Shown piece after piece: positions 32,001 through 33,777 of a DNA stretch of 33,777 nt. The notes below the pieces were generated by a model, which saw only the letters and a list, made by a program, of their open reading frames with translations, was not told the origin of the DNA and did no database searches. How positions within the stretch are numbered: the stretch's first letter is position 1; each line of letters starts with the position of its first letter. The DNA comes from Omnitrophica bacterium RIFCSPLOWO2_12_FULL_50_11 (GTDB taxonomy: Bacteria; Omnitrophota; Omnitrophia; Omnitrophales; Danuiimicrobiaceae). The stretch lies in the NCBI GenBank assembly GCA_001804315.1, contig MHFT01000019.1:1-33777 (forward strand), in the 5' to 3' direction. Made by a program: the position numbers and the translations under genes.

Positions 32001-33777
32001 TACAAGACGAAATCCGACGGACGAAATTAATCAAGCTAACTACTCAGGACAGGGAAAAACAAACCAACGCGATTGCTCTAAATATTTTCCAGGAACTCGA
32101 GGATGATTTAAAGGAAGAGATCTACAGAAATGGACTCGCTCAACCCCCTATTTCTTATGACGATCCGATTACTGCTGCTCGATTTGTTTGGGCGCTTATG
32201 TTGAGATTTAGAGGCATCGTTGAGTTAACGGAGGAAGAGGAGAAACGGATCTTTTCAGAAGTGGAAAGGTTAATTAAGTCTGAACACCGCGCAGAGGTGC
32301 GGGCGACAAATGAAGTTGGGGAACTGAGATGGCTTATGGGTTCCATCCTAAGTAAGGCCATGGAAGGCCTGGTTAGCGATGACGAGGCGGAAGGCCTGTT
32401 AGAAGCGATCCACACAAGTGATTATTGGATGGAGCAGCTGAGGGGTGGTGATCCAAGAATAGCTCTGGACGAGATAAACGACGCCGAAGGTAGAGCGTCG
32501 CGTTATTATGGTCAGACGGAGGATCCATATCTGCGTCTCGACCGAATCGCATTTGCACTTCAATTTGAAGAAGAGTTATCAAGCCGCTCAGAAGCCCGTG
32601 CGAAGTATCGTTTTTTGACCTATTTAAAGAATAGGCTCGATGCCTCTCAGTTCGAGCGCTATTTAGTTGAGCATCCTAAGCATCCCCTGAGTGCCCGTGA
32701 AATGAAGATTTTGAAGGAACGGACTTTTTCGAAGCAGCCCAAGACGTTAGTAGCCCTTGGAACGGAAATGCAAATTGACAGAAGCACGGTCTGGCAGATC
32801 GAAGGTAAAGCCATAGAGAAATCTATCGAGTATGTCGCACAACAAGTTCTTCCTATCATGGCAAAGGATTTTAAAGATCCGCTGAAACGAAGCAGTGCGG
32901 TTCGCGCTTTTAAAGAGCTTTCGACACTGCTCTTATATCGAGCTCGTCGAACGGGACAGATTGATGGTGAAGTCGAAGGAGAGCTAAGCCAAGCCGTTCC
33001 TCTTCTTGCCGACCTATTGGATGATTCTAACGTGTGGACGAGACGCGGTAGTGCTGCAGCTCTTGCTGATATCGGTACATTTGATCCTGAAGCACTCGTC
33101 CTCGTTCAAAGGGACATTCTGCCGAAGCTCCTTCGAGCATTAGAGATCCAGGACCGCGACTTGCAAATCGATATTCTGCGTGTGTTAGGTGCGATGGGGC
33201 TTGCAGCTAAGGACTCAATAGGAAAGATAGAAAAGTTGACCGCTGGCGGAGATCGTTTTTTGGCATTGCTGGCGAGACAAACCATCGCTAATGTGTCCCG
33301 CCGCGCTGAAGCACGAACGCCTGACGTAACGCAAAGTCAGAAGAGGATTACCATGAATGCCGAAAAGGCTGCCGGGCAGGTTCGTTCTGAGATGCGAACA
33401 GAAGTGGATCAAATTAAAGTGCTGGTTCCGCTGAGCATTATTCTGGTATCGGATAAGCCGATGCCGCCGTCGTTAGCGGAGAAATTGGCTGGTTTATTAA
33501 ATCGTGGAGAAGTTCGTGTTGATCAAGTGGCGCAATTAGTAAATCAGGTGTCACAAGATGCTCAAAATCCAGACGGTCTTTATCCTTATATTGGCCCGAT
33601 CGTCGATCAAGCGAAATTGGAATTGCAGCAATTTGTCCGCGACATCGTTCGAGAAACCAAAGCCAAAGACGCCGGTTTAACCGTTGGCTTCGATCTTTCC
33701 TCTGTGGGCAAGGGTGTCGTCAATGAAGATACAGTTGTCCGCGCGCTTGGTCGTTTTGCCGTTTTATTTACCGAGGC
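16982..33777 (+). CDS. Giant secreted multidomain protein with intein, 5' part
   Basis: One frame is open from 16931 to the window edge with no stop: at least 5,598 codons from the proposed start. The ATT at 16982 sits 6 bases after AAGGAGG and gives IFFKRVSALVTLV...VVNA-Q, a clean signal peptide. GTG 16958 would add eight residues but has no Shine-Dalgarno. The protein is a chain of unrelated modules divided by 21 copies of an R-[AS]-E-x-R motif: EreA/ChaN/Tiki-like (about 60-520), hydrophobic segments at 980-1000, 1237-1262 and 1291-1308, transglutaminase-like (about 1440-1530), coiled coil (about 1550-1890), intein (1939-2339), kinase-like (about 2375-2760), possible ADP-ribosyltransferase-like (about 3530-3680), HEXXH (3966), sigma-region-4-like HTH (about 5237-5283) and HEAT-like repeats (about 5335-5440). 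Most likely exported. The function of the whole is unknown; the mix resembles a polyprotein or an effector store. Confidence 0.85.
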   Translation, partial: MFFKRVSALVTLVTFSFTSVVNAQTQIPISSTTEIHKILSPEQVAIPSALGKIQEIYQSSSKTPVVILIQDAHAIPDAQRNIQKLIDHFQKEYGVNLIGLEGSGSLVDAQVFRSFPDQKILKDVFEEYLERGELNGVMASAIFSDTPSTYHGIEEWNLYEEGLGPYLRAMDEEPRLVEKLALLEQKLEARKEAAYSKELLDVDRAYQTFRRNESDLIQVLKILTKIRRPAEGTDLAMMIEEAERGGEDQVPIEIEVKEISRKVEKYLKSQASGSKNAEVLSSFNEKLQAFRTSRMSAQAFALFLKELTVKERLPLDVSSDLSKLMKKEKRMRDIEGTRFFDEFEYYVKSVKETLLPSDEEKSLDEESRKLEVLHRLARLELSREDWKEVKNMVEDPSLEPSQDGARVQLSPHRHSEAARQNTLAGEKADLSAMVSGGRISKNEILRPAVGGTQDDETERLRDAFQAHIDFYRNAEKRDGALFDHLISLMDKERSQSAILVAGGFHAEGLSQRLKEKDISYLVVSPQIGFVPDETHYEEQMRGEVSWKDYFKVEEDRVSFYNAFVRGSRDKLLKESKEQSGRLLKFWRDQIIRDLAASEKITKVSTYTKFIDEVSEKGEIRRTDPSQRIENFISGLRELEAKGQITGQNILKLTNPSARPADAVYSLGLGDGISLRTAAGLSASSVLRKLIEGSFGRHPEPRRGEGSLAPHRSEMRVLGDSDLEAVRTIISDVRGPLEYAKNILQGERFRVKLGHRSTRHATALEAVKLFPPSLESLEEIISLIDRRESEDEILFKLISLQVAVTELVAETQKMESKEDRLPEIEPVLDLARNFLSQVSSELNKAIGRFPKEMQEVVLKKWKEKNSKWLHSRASDQIAGLFLDVIIQKLNVTDKHWKDSVGYPFARATVVGNIARDPEKVKQSLEENSQLLVGFFKGLPEYRPTNYENFIQNLATYASEVILDVINQFIQSKTFRAEVRGNSWMLSLALLAVAAVHQFVSAQELTPVEPKWSTQQIYESYVPLVAPESQINSNINVAGTDKVIIVKPREIKEIDWQDTEFFEGGTVYDHGIAWVLNKYQAIYKNAANRPVLRLQIEDRGDYFDFYPDGSIEFYDSQAGYYDSGITSGIKGFISAEDVGFGKKFPEAPKVTPQDAQVLLQRGEAEKMLLAKIFGLKIKEERTSGVGKYVDKVRNKIRDYSEDIEEQRLTNEINRINRQLQGGGPRAPQRSVWRNFSGTAWSLLVISALALPALVAVVAILVLSIRTVKKFRTDGSIDDEKAPHRSEARKFLGLKGFVLAAALFLSSMTYAQSAAFNNLYRADQALNARVLTVDEAQLELSTNLDQMLNQLKAQYGSIVPDDINAPQLKAIAGTSKSYKEFTGRVRLALATLTEKFNKGEMSPEEVTKFGVLQEESFKWAYIFWSTNVAYDTLGAEKKQWNPSNLSYGVRGNPNLVGQPRTLVCDSGCQLAMITLGELGIRDVSIVEVKTNFLGQDQASQGGHLAALVQSVKGPYLFDLTQGREGQLNINVPHQRIVVSKGGKPMVVEVSKADLSKLVGQTYRHLNLSKQSKAAINKMFNDLNNIVDMINSGKSAAQELQNLKSRIEKALDYLEKHPVFTFDGSPARNLRNLLDTVSQLLAKQSANQILEIGVNRLKGFQEEMDQINLLFAEKKYEEASKRYADVAVRIAEQIESLKKLGLTKIEEDESSYTDESGRPIDGNRLIGKLQELSNLARKNEAAAAHNGALPNTEEIGALQTKINVLNQRTQIADRHFENEEYQKAIEGYEQILKEVTALLKDTALLKDLDRENRTNIETFTSTVEKNLEAARHNQSVKILKELINQFNQTANGTDDEKVVASMQSIKKSAQELLKQPNLDRQLRESIESFLDQVEDVISSRSETRGEIKEEGRRRKVEGEVHPPSIRRAEVRSGLGQKDPIGLCVTGDTLLPIVTKVEGASSEKVEEKQIVDVKPGDYVLSLNEETEKIEPRKINALLDMGIKPVYRLTTASGRSIKTTANHPYLVKVEGRRWKGEAEEKTRWIKVSELKIGDEIAGPRHSNRTDSQEKGNSSYRFSESKNNLFSKSAGEVFSLRSDSSEDFNWVKFLAGIFTRIMPACFSGYSCLTKSLSWVTRIRFSAMASSNTLPLERAFGESLASWPRPAKKGIRPLWTFSSSRKRIEFFKEGRVKLALFQDLGRIVKGGFDVMKSQTRVSFQNFFRISSGFQHFKDQIHHNPGAFEAGFSMANFWISRNEVTKLEHRDRTLLNFRDKAYHTLNGLSSQLSLLVSPEAYASPSVSASSENISDIIWDAIVSIEPVGVEQVYDIEVEGTHNFIGNGIFAHNTYAMKTVPEIPRGVLSGVASAPVLEPSGRAEVRQASKLFQVDYKKIAEDYDRRLVRAILQAEDGTYIQKSLVKIYPEVRDLAIQSVTPRFHLSQSNKRILEFGILLADGSRRSLLLIAASGDALDKESSKTLARKYQAIVAKDSESELTHRLGIETDIEYSQPLSDTMVIRENFHVISLEFFEGITLDKLVAPLESLVGIPGYPYSEGYPIPLARLGSAEVEKRANALVDQGILKPADRETVLVAKRAYETSQDAQVLQEAVASLQKIIFELDQAAVEAHFRFYQKTGFIQTDPRRNNVVVSFEAGKPAFRLIDYGSMTEYRSPKNAVLAFDIFEDKVMPGLVGGTVRPWAWTYTADKSGFFDAILAAYGREEGIQFLAEAEMVYAASESYLERESPVRKHIAIYLARVQPFRGLVKRDFESEGTGRAEVRAKTPPMDAESLDRLQGWLGGLDDGVFDRLQTRFAFLRSAQATLDFLNEGLAASGLVPVQAEGEDLEKRLLEIVGAETVLRHTDLNYPFRNRIDAINSSSAIEYAYLLHSPYMRGRVQTLMLQPNRSSELEIFGLHALMENIGMSKLDWARIPLGEFTAGEGKRPRILWKQYTVQSPTRTEKMPQSVEVVLDREPRGLYEVELEFIAQPPVIPQEPLRVEKLKRAMRQMVEAVFSGDTVVERKGELEPPDVKKFMRLLERDIYILETHGITRPPMNPARNLNYPPVEYLKSVLSDLKTIYDPETGLRHSRAEVRYSSPLRASEGTPLPPTKLEERSRAEVRLPSIQRIITSRIFALGLDDDPIDVARQRMELNVRTVAKSWAAELLNHRMLGLPVEVAISEPTEYKEGDLWIHFIEEEVDLRYRAAALDFRVPTIFWLLDSSLAEPLARILRDKRMPPFRYIISTEVPEEFEFRLPRYLDQLDGRDLVPRAGSVNTYFNRVLVDNTGLGGHLVRNGEDKTVHSDEIQSILSLPRAMRRGAVPGYQYRIQRRGNKVWIDVILSARSEARSNEEQIAEEVIEELLTQGFSAAEIKSAWETNYGDDAVMSFPPALHAFLREFSKLTGEGVDVDHKRLTELFDVKVKQAVEEERQAELEAGSEVVKVEVGESMQAAVTNLINLVPSDPNYGRSLQILVQHADRAIAYIDQKIKMLVSQLQRRGNERKEKAVKKLQALLTILRSEVRFDETVKPMMKRSWEEKIQNGYVYTGTDANRLPSIRQHGLTSGARFSPLDDADFKFFRTLTARIPAQAPDGYERLYKITYALRPSRNGFFVTYNLENAEDYARTGPQTLKRFVRDMEQLVYDYDQGKIVLPGIADDVAHVRRLLEKYRARRAAVKPVVIQIPISVISHHLPESIQGEVTDYSKFEQRVLRKDRPLPANSDDISKLIDRYLLDQLSHLRVDGTLPFSRALTVIPVSRRSETRLTPEEAESARRFLNRLKTDPNDVMVELSREIKDAVQRPAGRSVELAAQDYADFLTGLLTHLIFGSERVGGFEPVTYNPHRPDGRFIQWKAIPLVEIDIADDGHVYFEPTELSDGILSALEQKINEVLGRAETRATEEIPPNARRAPVVFTVDNIKILLLSLKPDAIQYRHDLAFYQTAFDLLTIDPDSFFDNTRDLNGAPLAIPSHERLKSAVRHEVSHARYSHLSKEEQVRVVTALEQNIGRQRLEQIYHTIKEGWPGHYIYDKFYDYFVIDNLEEYKRSFDLKNSIKIEGVPLSKRGHKSVQTMALSDGTLIDLHTLIDEIIAVQHEGEEGQADLTVYKKYREEGFDLLKMITPGTRDLLTQLGLLNIDEAPIMHWIMEREEYGDRFPKEQTRRAEARVAEIDSAARSERRFDEWDHLPAFRDVLFARGMVQITNDTPFQIYVLHDSLADLVLREYMGAIAIPKAGTFFYHSSIEHLSAQIKMVGLEIAAAQEEQQGDAANRLGFDILRQLFKTGDVILMRASGVLDHPTAYPDPDPVFWDQTPEEALMAAIWEEKLHLLTFALDPDIRKNLTQVILESRNGYITTTREYLLEQREILKELPDSLMSEALPWILVRLRDDESIHLLVEDVFSEDLAAILLKLRRESKPTEMEIAHLSVAAKAVNDRIRSEARMNAKKIVERIMAPLHASYPGWRLDRTLLIDRIEIWVSEGLFTGPQGLTARLGRYQRTYSRGIAQQFEEYPDIRAGVYGGVISPFLEELESALGTSAELLLKKGYPTHDAEELLTAFLENSLTDRNFNLSDISELLQEHVSKTPDHRAEARSEWQVLGRGSIQFGSTAITIPYVVYQSTTGRKITQFLLENFLNENGIVSPQKLYLPGAIFDYDAHGNIIQSPKNKRVTRVSLGEEISGSLVTELEKETGLEQVAELAIQVKLNSDGSVSSWKLVKTAGPAVSIDEIREIEMPLPATAHALESMVDQLEKLSMPLPRIINQLSGDPALMDDAIDTIIRKMLGGPKQKSAFLKNKTDVNTLISAIQARIAHRKALETAKLVAKNALSIPAYAQHDFLYVLGNAETGVSPEMIEQAVKNPRRRGMNISKNQLRQMIAEGKIGAKLMPNKPADWNYPGVYDYAHIFFFLPRLNSRAEVRSSDDYIVTEITKGSYASYLSFRVGTPEGKELLGHLSYVGPDKGWLLALAEQAPISGDWKMYYLNDNQAFAEAEPILIALSQHPAARQEFVQHRRLWRSLVKILPVNVQDEIRRTKLIKLTTQDREKQTNAIALNIFQELEDDLKEEIYRNGLAQPPISYDDPITAARFVWALMLRFRGIVELTEEEEKRIFSEVERLIKSEHRAEVRATNEVGELRWLMGSILSKAMEGLVSDDEAEGLLEAIHTSDYWMEQLRGGDPRIALDEINDAEGRASRYYGQTEDPYLRLDRIAFALQFEEELSSRSEARAKYRFLTYLKNRLDASQFERYLVEHPKHPLSAREMKILKERTFSKQPKTLVALGTEMQIDRSTVWQIEGKAIEKSIEYVAQQVLPIMAKDFKDPLKRSSAVRAFKELSTLLLYRARRTGQIDGEVEGELSQAVPLLADLLDDSNVWTRRGSAAALADIGTFDPEALVLVQRDILPKLLRALEIQDRDLQIDILRVLGAMGLAAKDSIGKIEKLTAGGDRFLALLARQTIANVSRRAEARTPDVTQSQKRITMNAEKAAGQVRSEMRTEVDQIKVLVPLSIILVSDKPMPPSLAEKLAGLLNRGEVRVDQVAQLVNQVSQDAQNPDGLYPYIGPIVDQAKLELQQFVRDIVRETKAKDAGLTVGFDLSSVGKGVVNEDTVVRALGRFAVLFTE
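17150..18560 (+). other. EreA/ChaN/Tiki-like domain with palindromic insert
   Basis: The region opens with TPVVILIQDAHAIPDAQRNI (QDAH at residues 70-73), then GVNLIGLEGSGSLVDAQVF and a GIEEWNLYEEGLGPY segment, and closes with ILVAGGFHAEGLSQRLKEK (GGFH at 502-505) and YLVVSP. The paired HxxxxQ, EG and GGFH motifs resemble the EreA/ChaN/Tiki group of metal- or haem-linked hydrolase folds. I assign the superfamily only tentatively. A long charged helical region fills the middle, and a palindromic element is inserted in frame at 18199-18356. Confidence 0.45.
18199..18356. repeat. Palindromic element inside the giant gene, copy 1
   Basis: Terminal inverted repeats CGTTCAGT (18199-18206) and ACTGAACG (18349-18356) enclose CGTCATTCTGAG (from 18218) facing CTCAGGATGACG (18335-18346) and inner arms such as GCCCGCCAA/TTGGCGGGC and CCCGCC/GGCGGG. 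It is translated in frame without a stop (HRHSEAARQNTLAGEK...). Same core as the element in secDF. Confidence 0.75.
19055..19107. repeat. Palindromic element inside the giant gene, copy 2 (short)
   Basis: GTCATCCTGAGCCCCGAAGG (19068-19087) then GGCGAAGGATCTC shares its core with the secDF insert, including the CCCGAAGGG hairpin and GAAGGATCTC. It is flanked by GGCTCC at 19055-19060 and 19102-19107. It is in frame (GRHPEPRRGEGSLAP) and directly precedes the first R-S-E-x-R motif copy at 19112. Confidence 0.65.
19130..19900 (+). other. Helical region of unknown function
   Basis: Between motif copies 1 and 2 (residues about 717-973) the protein is rich in Leu, Glu and Lys with predicted long helices. 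It contains a GHRSTRHATALEAVKLFPPS stretch. I recognise no family. Confidence 0.4.
19919..19981 (+). other. Internal signal-peptide-like segment 1
   Basis: Immediately after RAEVR (19901), residues 980-1000 read NSWMLSLALLAVAAVH then FVSA-Q, with the hydrophobic core and small-residue cleavage end of a secretory signal, although nearly 1,000 residues into the protein. Confidence 0.65.
20690..20767 (+). other. Transmembrane helix
   Basis: Residues 1237-1262 (AWSLLVISALALPALV, then AVVAILVLSI) form a strong membrane helix followed by basic RTVKKFR. It follows a basic, coiled region. Confidence 0.75.
20852..20905 (+). other. Internal signal-peptide-like segment 2
   Basis: Directly after HRSEAR (20825), residues 1291-1308 read LKGFVLAAALFLSSMTYA, followed by Gln, again a complete signal-peptide pattern ending in an Ala-x-Ala-like site. 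Confidence 0.65.
21290..21600 (+). other. Transglutaminase/papain-like domain
   Basis: LVCDSGCQLAMITLGELGI (Cys 1461 and 1465) is followed by GGHLAALVQ (His 1500) and GPYLFDLTQG (Asp 1515). The order Cys at a helix start, then His and Asp on strands fits transglutaminase-like cysteine proteases, where an exported example could crosslink or cut proteins. Family-level inference only. Confidence 0.5.
21650..22650 (+). other. Coiled-coil / TPR-like helical region
   Basis: Residues about 1557-1890 are almost all helix-forming, with heptad-like leucines and repeated ADRHFENEEYQKAIEGYEQI and FAEKKYEEASKRYADVA segments resembling TPR-type helix pairs. It ends at motif copy RSETR (22667). Confidence 0.55.
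22680..22725 (+). repeat. GAAGGTCGAAGG-type tandem repeat
   Basis: GAAGGTCGAAGG and GGAAGGTCGAAGGGG are imperfect tandem units just upstream of the intein; similar units (GAAGGTGGAAGGCCGAAGG) are in the intein at 23044-23075. They are translated as RRRKVEG and KVEGRRWKGE. Confidence 0.6.
23143..23508 (-). CDS. DUF5615 PIN-like toxin, nested antisense in the intein
   Basis: The 121-residue product begins MRFLLDENVHNGLMPFL, the usual DUF5615 opening with Asp and Glu of the PIN-like site, and continues with GHDAKL, ENRILVTHDKDF (second acidic cluster) and AGMILVKIPARN. All family motifs and full length are intact. DUF5615 proteins are PIN-like presumed RNase toxins encoded with DUF433 antitoxins. 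I chose ATG 23508 because it begins exactly at the family N-terminus; it overlaps the antitoxin stop by 17 bases, so the two are translationally coupled. The gene lies wholly within the intein on the other strand. Confidence 0.88.
   Translation of the reverse strand: MRFLLDENVHNGLMPFLAGLGHDAKLSPKALSNGKVLELAIAENRILVTHDKDFVKHEYPEKHAGMILVKIPARNFTQLKSSLESLLSEKTSPADFEKRLFLLSENRYEEFPFSWESVRLE
23492..23791 (-). CDS. DUF433 antitoxin, nested antisense in the intein
   Basis: DUF433 proteins are small helix-turn-helix antitoxins. The sequence shows ISRNPEICHGKPCFKGTRI, VYLVLEMLEAGADTKEIL and YPGLTLHHIKAALHYAAKVL, the full family core. ATG 23791 gives 99 residues; ATG 23749 (MLKLGDFISRN) gives 85 and fits the family N-terminus better. 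Neither has a clear Shine-Dalgarno. Upstream on the minus strand, CCAGC/GCTGG (23812-23828) is a possible operator, but no clear promoter is seen. It precedes and overlaps the toxin gene, the normal order for this pair. Confidence 0.88.
   Translation of the reverse strand: MVGFVPEIQQRAIPMLKLGDFISRNPEICHGKPCFKGTRIMVYLVLEMLEAGADTKEILEAYPGLTLHHIKAALHYAAKVLEQREFDPAFLEKFDALSA
24110..25250 (+). other. Protein-kinase-like (phosphotransferase fold) domain
   Basis: EFFEGITLDKLVAPLE fits the hinge region of kinase-like folds. The catalytic loop is GFIQTDPRRNNVVV, with Asp 2632 and Asn 2636/2637 (D-x4-N), and the metal-binding motif is FRLIDYGSM, with Asp 2653 in the DFG position. The spacing D-x4-N-x16-D agrees with aminoglycoside-phosphotransferase-like and HipA/Fam20-like kinases. 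Substrate unknown. It begins after RAEVR at 24083 and ends before that at 25277. Confidence 0.6.
25295..27499 (+). other. Region without recognised domains
   Basis: Residues about 2772-3506 contain four motif copies (26216, 26297, 26978, 27500). The piece between 26297 and 26978 alternates predicted strands and helices (IFWLLDSSLAEPLARIL, FRYIISTEVPEEFEFRLP); the last is helical and charged. I recognise no family. Confidence 0.4.
27570..28030 (+). other. Possible ADP-ribosyltransferase-like domain
   Basis: GYVYTGTDANRLPSIRQHGL (residues about 3531-3550) looks like the NAD-binding opening of ADP-ribosyltransferase folds (Y/H-x-T/G then an H-G-L end), followed by an LYKITYAL strand and GFFVTYNLENAEDYA, a second strand with the usual ST-like spacing. 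The final catalytic Glu is uncertain. Tentative. Confidence 0.35.
28640..29400 (+). other. HEXXH-motif domain, possible zinc metallopeptidase
   Basis: RHEVSHARYSHLSKEE has His 3966, Glu 3967 and His 3970, with another His at 3975. A downstream IIAVQHEGEEGQADLTVY could give a third ligand. HEXXH fits a zincin; the classic HExxHxxGxxH spacing is not met (third His one residue short). It follows motif copy 28619 and precedes 29420. Confidence 0.45.
29435..32580 (+). other. Region without recognised domains
   Basis: Residues about 4152-5200 are split by motif copies at 30242, 30692, 31667 and 32288 into pieces of 99-325 residues. They are soluble-looking alpha/beta segments with no signal or membrane helix, and I recognise none. 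One piece starts with Met right after the motif (RSEAR-MNAKK at 30257), as if it had once been a separate gene. Confidence 0.4.
32690..32840 (+). other. Sigma-70 region-4-like helix-turn-helix
   Basis: Residues about 5237-5287 read SAREMKILKERTFSKQPKT, LVALGTEMQIDRSTVWQIEG, KAIEKSIEY. The order ILxxR, T-L-xx-LG, I-x-R-S-T-V-x-QIE-x-K-A-x-xK is the sigma-70 region 4 pattern that recognises the -35 box. It is odd in a protein with a signal peptide. Confidence 0.6.
32960..33290 (+). other. HEAT-like repeats
   Basis: AVPLLADLLDDSNVWTRRGS, AAALADIG, then LPKLLRALEIQDRDLQIDIL and RVLGAMGLAAKDSIGKIEKL show the two-helix HEAT/PBS-lyase repeat pattern (L-x-D-xx-W/V-R-xx-A-xx-A-L-x-x-I/L-G). A likely protein-binding scaffold. 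Confidence 0.6.
33310..33777 (+). other. Continuing giant ORF at the window edge
   Basis: After motif copies at 33302 and 33383 the frame continues with helices (VDQIKVLVPLSIILVSDKP, GEVRVDQVAQLVNQVSQDA) and runs off the window without a stop, so the true C-terminus and total length are unknown. Confidence 0.7.

Larger units (their letters stand above)
19112..33400 (+). repeat. Interspersed R-[AS]-E-x-R motif, 21 in-frame copies
   Basis: First Arg codons at 19112, 19901, 20825, 22667, 22748, 24083, 25277, 26216, 26297, 26978, 27500, 28220, 28619, 29420, 30242, 30692, 31667, 32288, 32585, 33302 and 33383. The protein forms are RAEVR, RSEAR, RAEAR, RSEVR, RSETR, RAETR and RSEMR; a decayed copy (RSVWR) is at 20660. 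The DNA is strongly conserved around CCGCGCYGARGYGCGG, which can fold as a 6-bp stem (CCGCGC/GYGCGG) with a 4-base loop (TGAG, CGAA, CGAG or AGAG). Spacing ranges from 27 to 614 residues, and the motif usually falls between recognisable domains. I know no name for it. Confidence 0.85.

Noticed and set aside
1-33777. CRISPR array
   Set aside because: The R-[AS]-E-x-R repeats are too short, imperfect and irregularly spaced, and are translated; no repeat-spacer array is present.
1-33777. tRNA or rRNA genes, transposase genes
   Set aside because: I saw no tRNA-like cloverleaf, rRNA segment or transposase/integrase motif on either strand.

Overview
Organism. The first half is an ordinary bacterial housekeeping block: secDF, recJ, rpmB, glgA, thiG, leuB, asd, truA, fumC, rplM and rpsI. 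From about 16.98 kb to the window edge there is one giant reading frame that encodes a chain of unrelated domains separated by a short Arg-rich motif of the form R-[AS]-E-x-R. From memory, such giant mosaic proteins beside a leuB-asd-truA-rplM-rpsI block fit Candidatus Omnitrophota (OP3, PVC group). That assignment is an inference, not a measured result.

Layout. 1-390 holds a frameshifted HepT (DUF86) toxin remnant. 472-4548 is secDF-recJ, with a palindromic element inserted in frame inside secDF. 4565-4795 is rpmB on the minus strand. 5051-10463 runs through a small CBM48-type glycogen-binding protein, glgA, thiG, leuB, asd and truA, tightly spaced on the plus strand. 10531-11237 is a minus-strand antitoxin/PIN-toxin pair, divergent from fumC (11369-12760), which looks leaderless. 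12898-13915 is rplM-rpsI, separated by a structured palindromic insert. 13986-14117 is a tiny lipoprotein and 14151-16778 an AsmA-like protein. 16982-33777 is the giant gene, open at the right edge (at least 5,598 codons).

The giant protein starts with a signal peptide after a strong Shine-Dalgarno, apparently at an ATT codon. In order it holds an EreA/ChaN/Tiki-like domain, two further signal-peptide-like segments and a membrane helix, a transglutaminase-like Cys-His-Asp domain, a coiled-coil region, an intein/Hint domain, a kinase-like domain, a possible ADP-ribosyltransferase-like domain, a HEXXH domain, a sigma-70 region-4-like helix-turn-helix and HEAT-like repeats. Twenty-one copies of the R-[AS]-E-x-R motif lie in one frame, and many of their DNA copies can fold as a 6-bp hairpin with a 4-base loop.

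Main result. The intein (22796-23998, 401 codons) has intact splicing motifs at both ends. Where a homing endonuclease would normally sit, it carries on the opposite strand a complete DUF433 antitoxin / DUF5615 PIN-like toxin operon. The intein frame remains open right through the antisense operon. This looks like a selfish element that combines protein splicing with a toxin-antitoxin module as its retention device. A second theme is a family of palindromic elements with a GTCATCCTGAG core, found in secDF, in the giant gene and between rplM and rpsI; the secDF copy is flanked by a 12-bp direct repeat.
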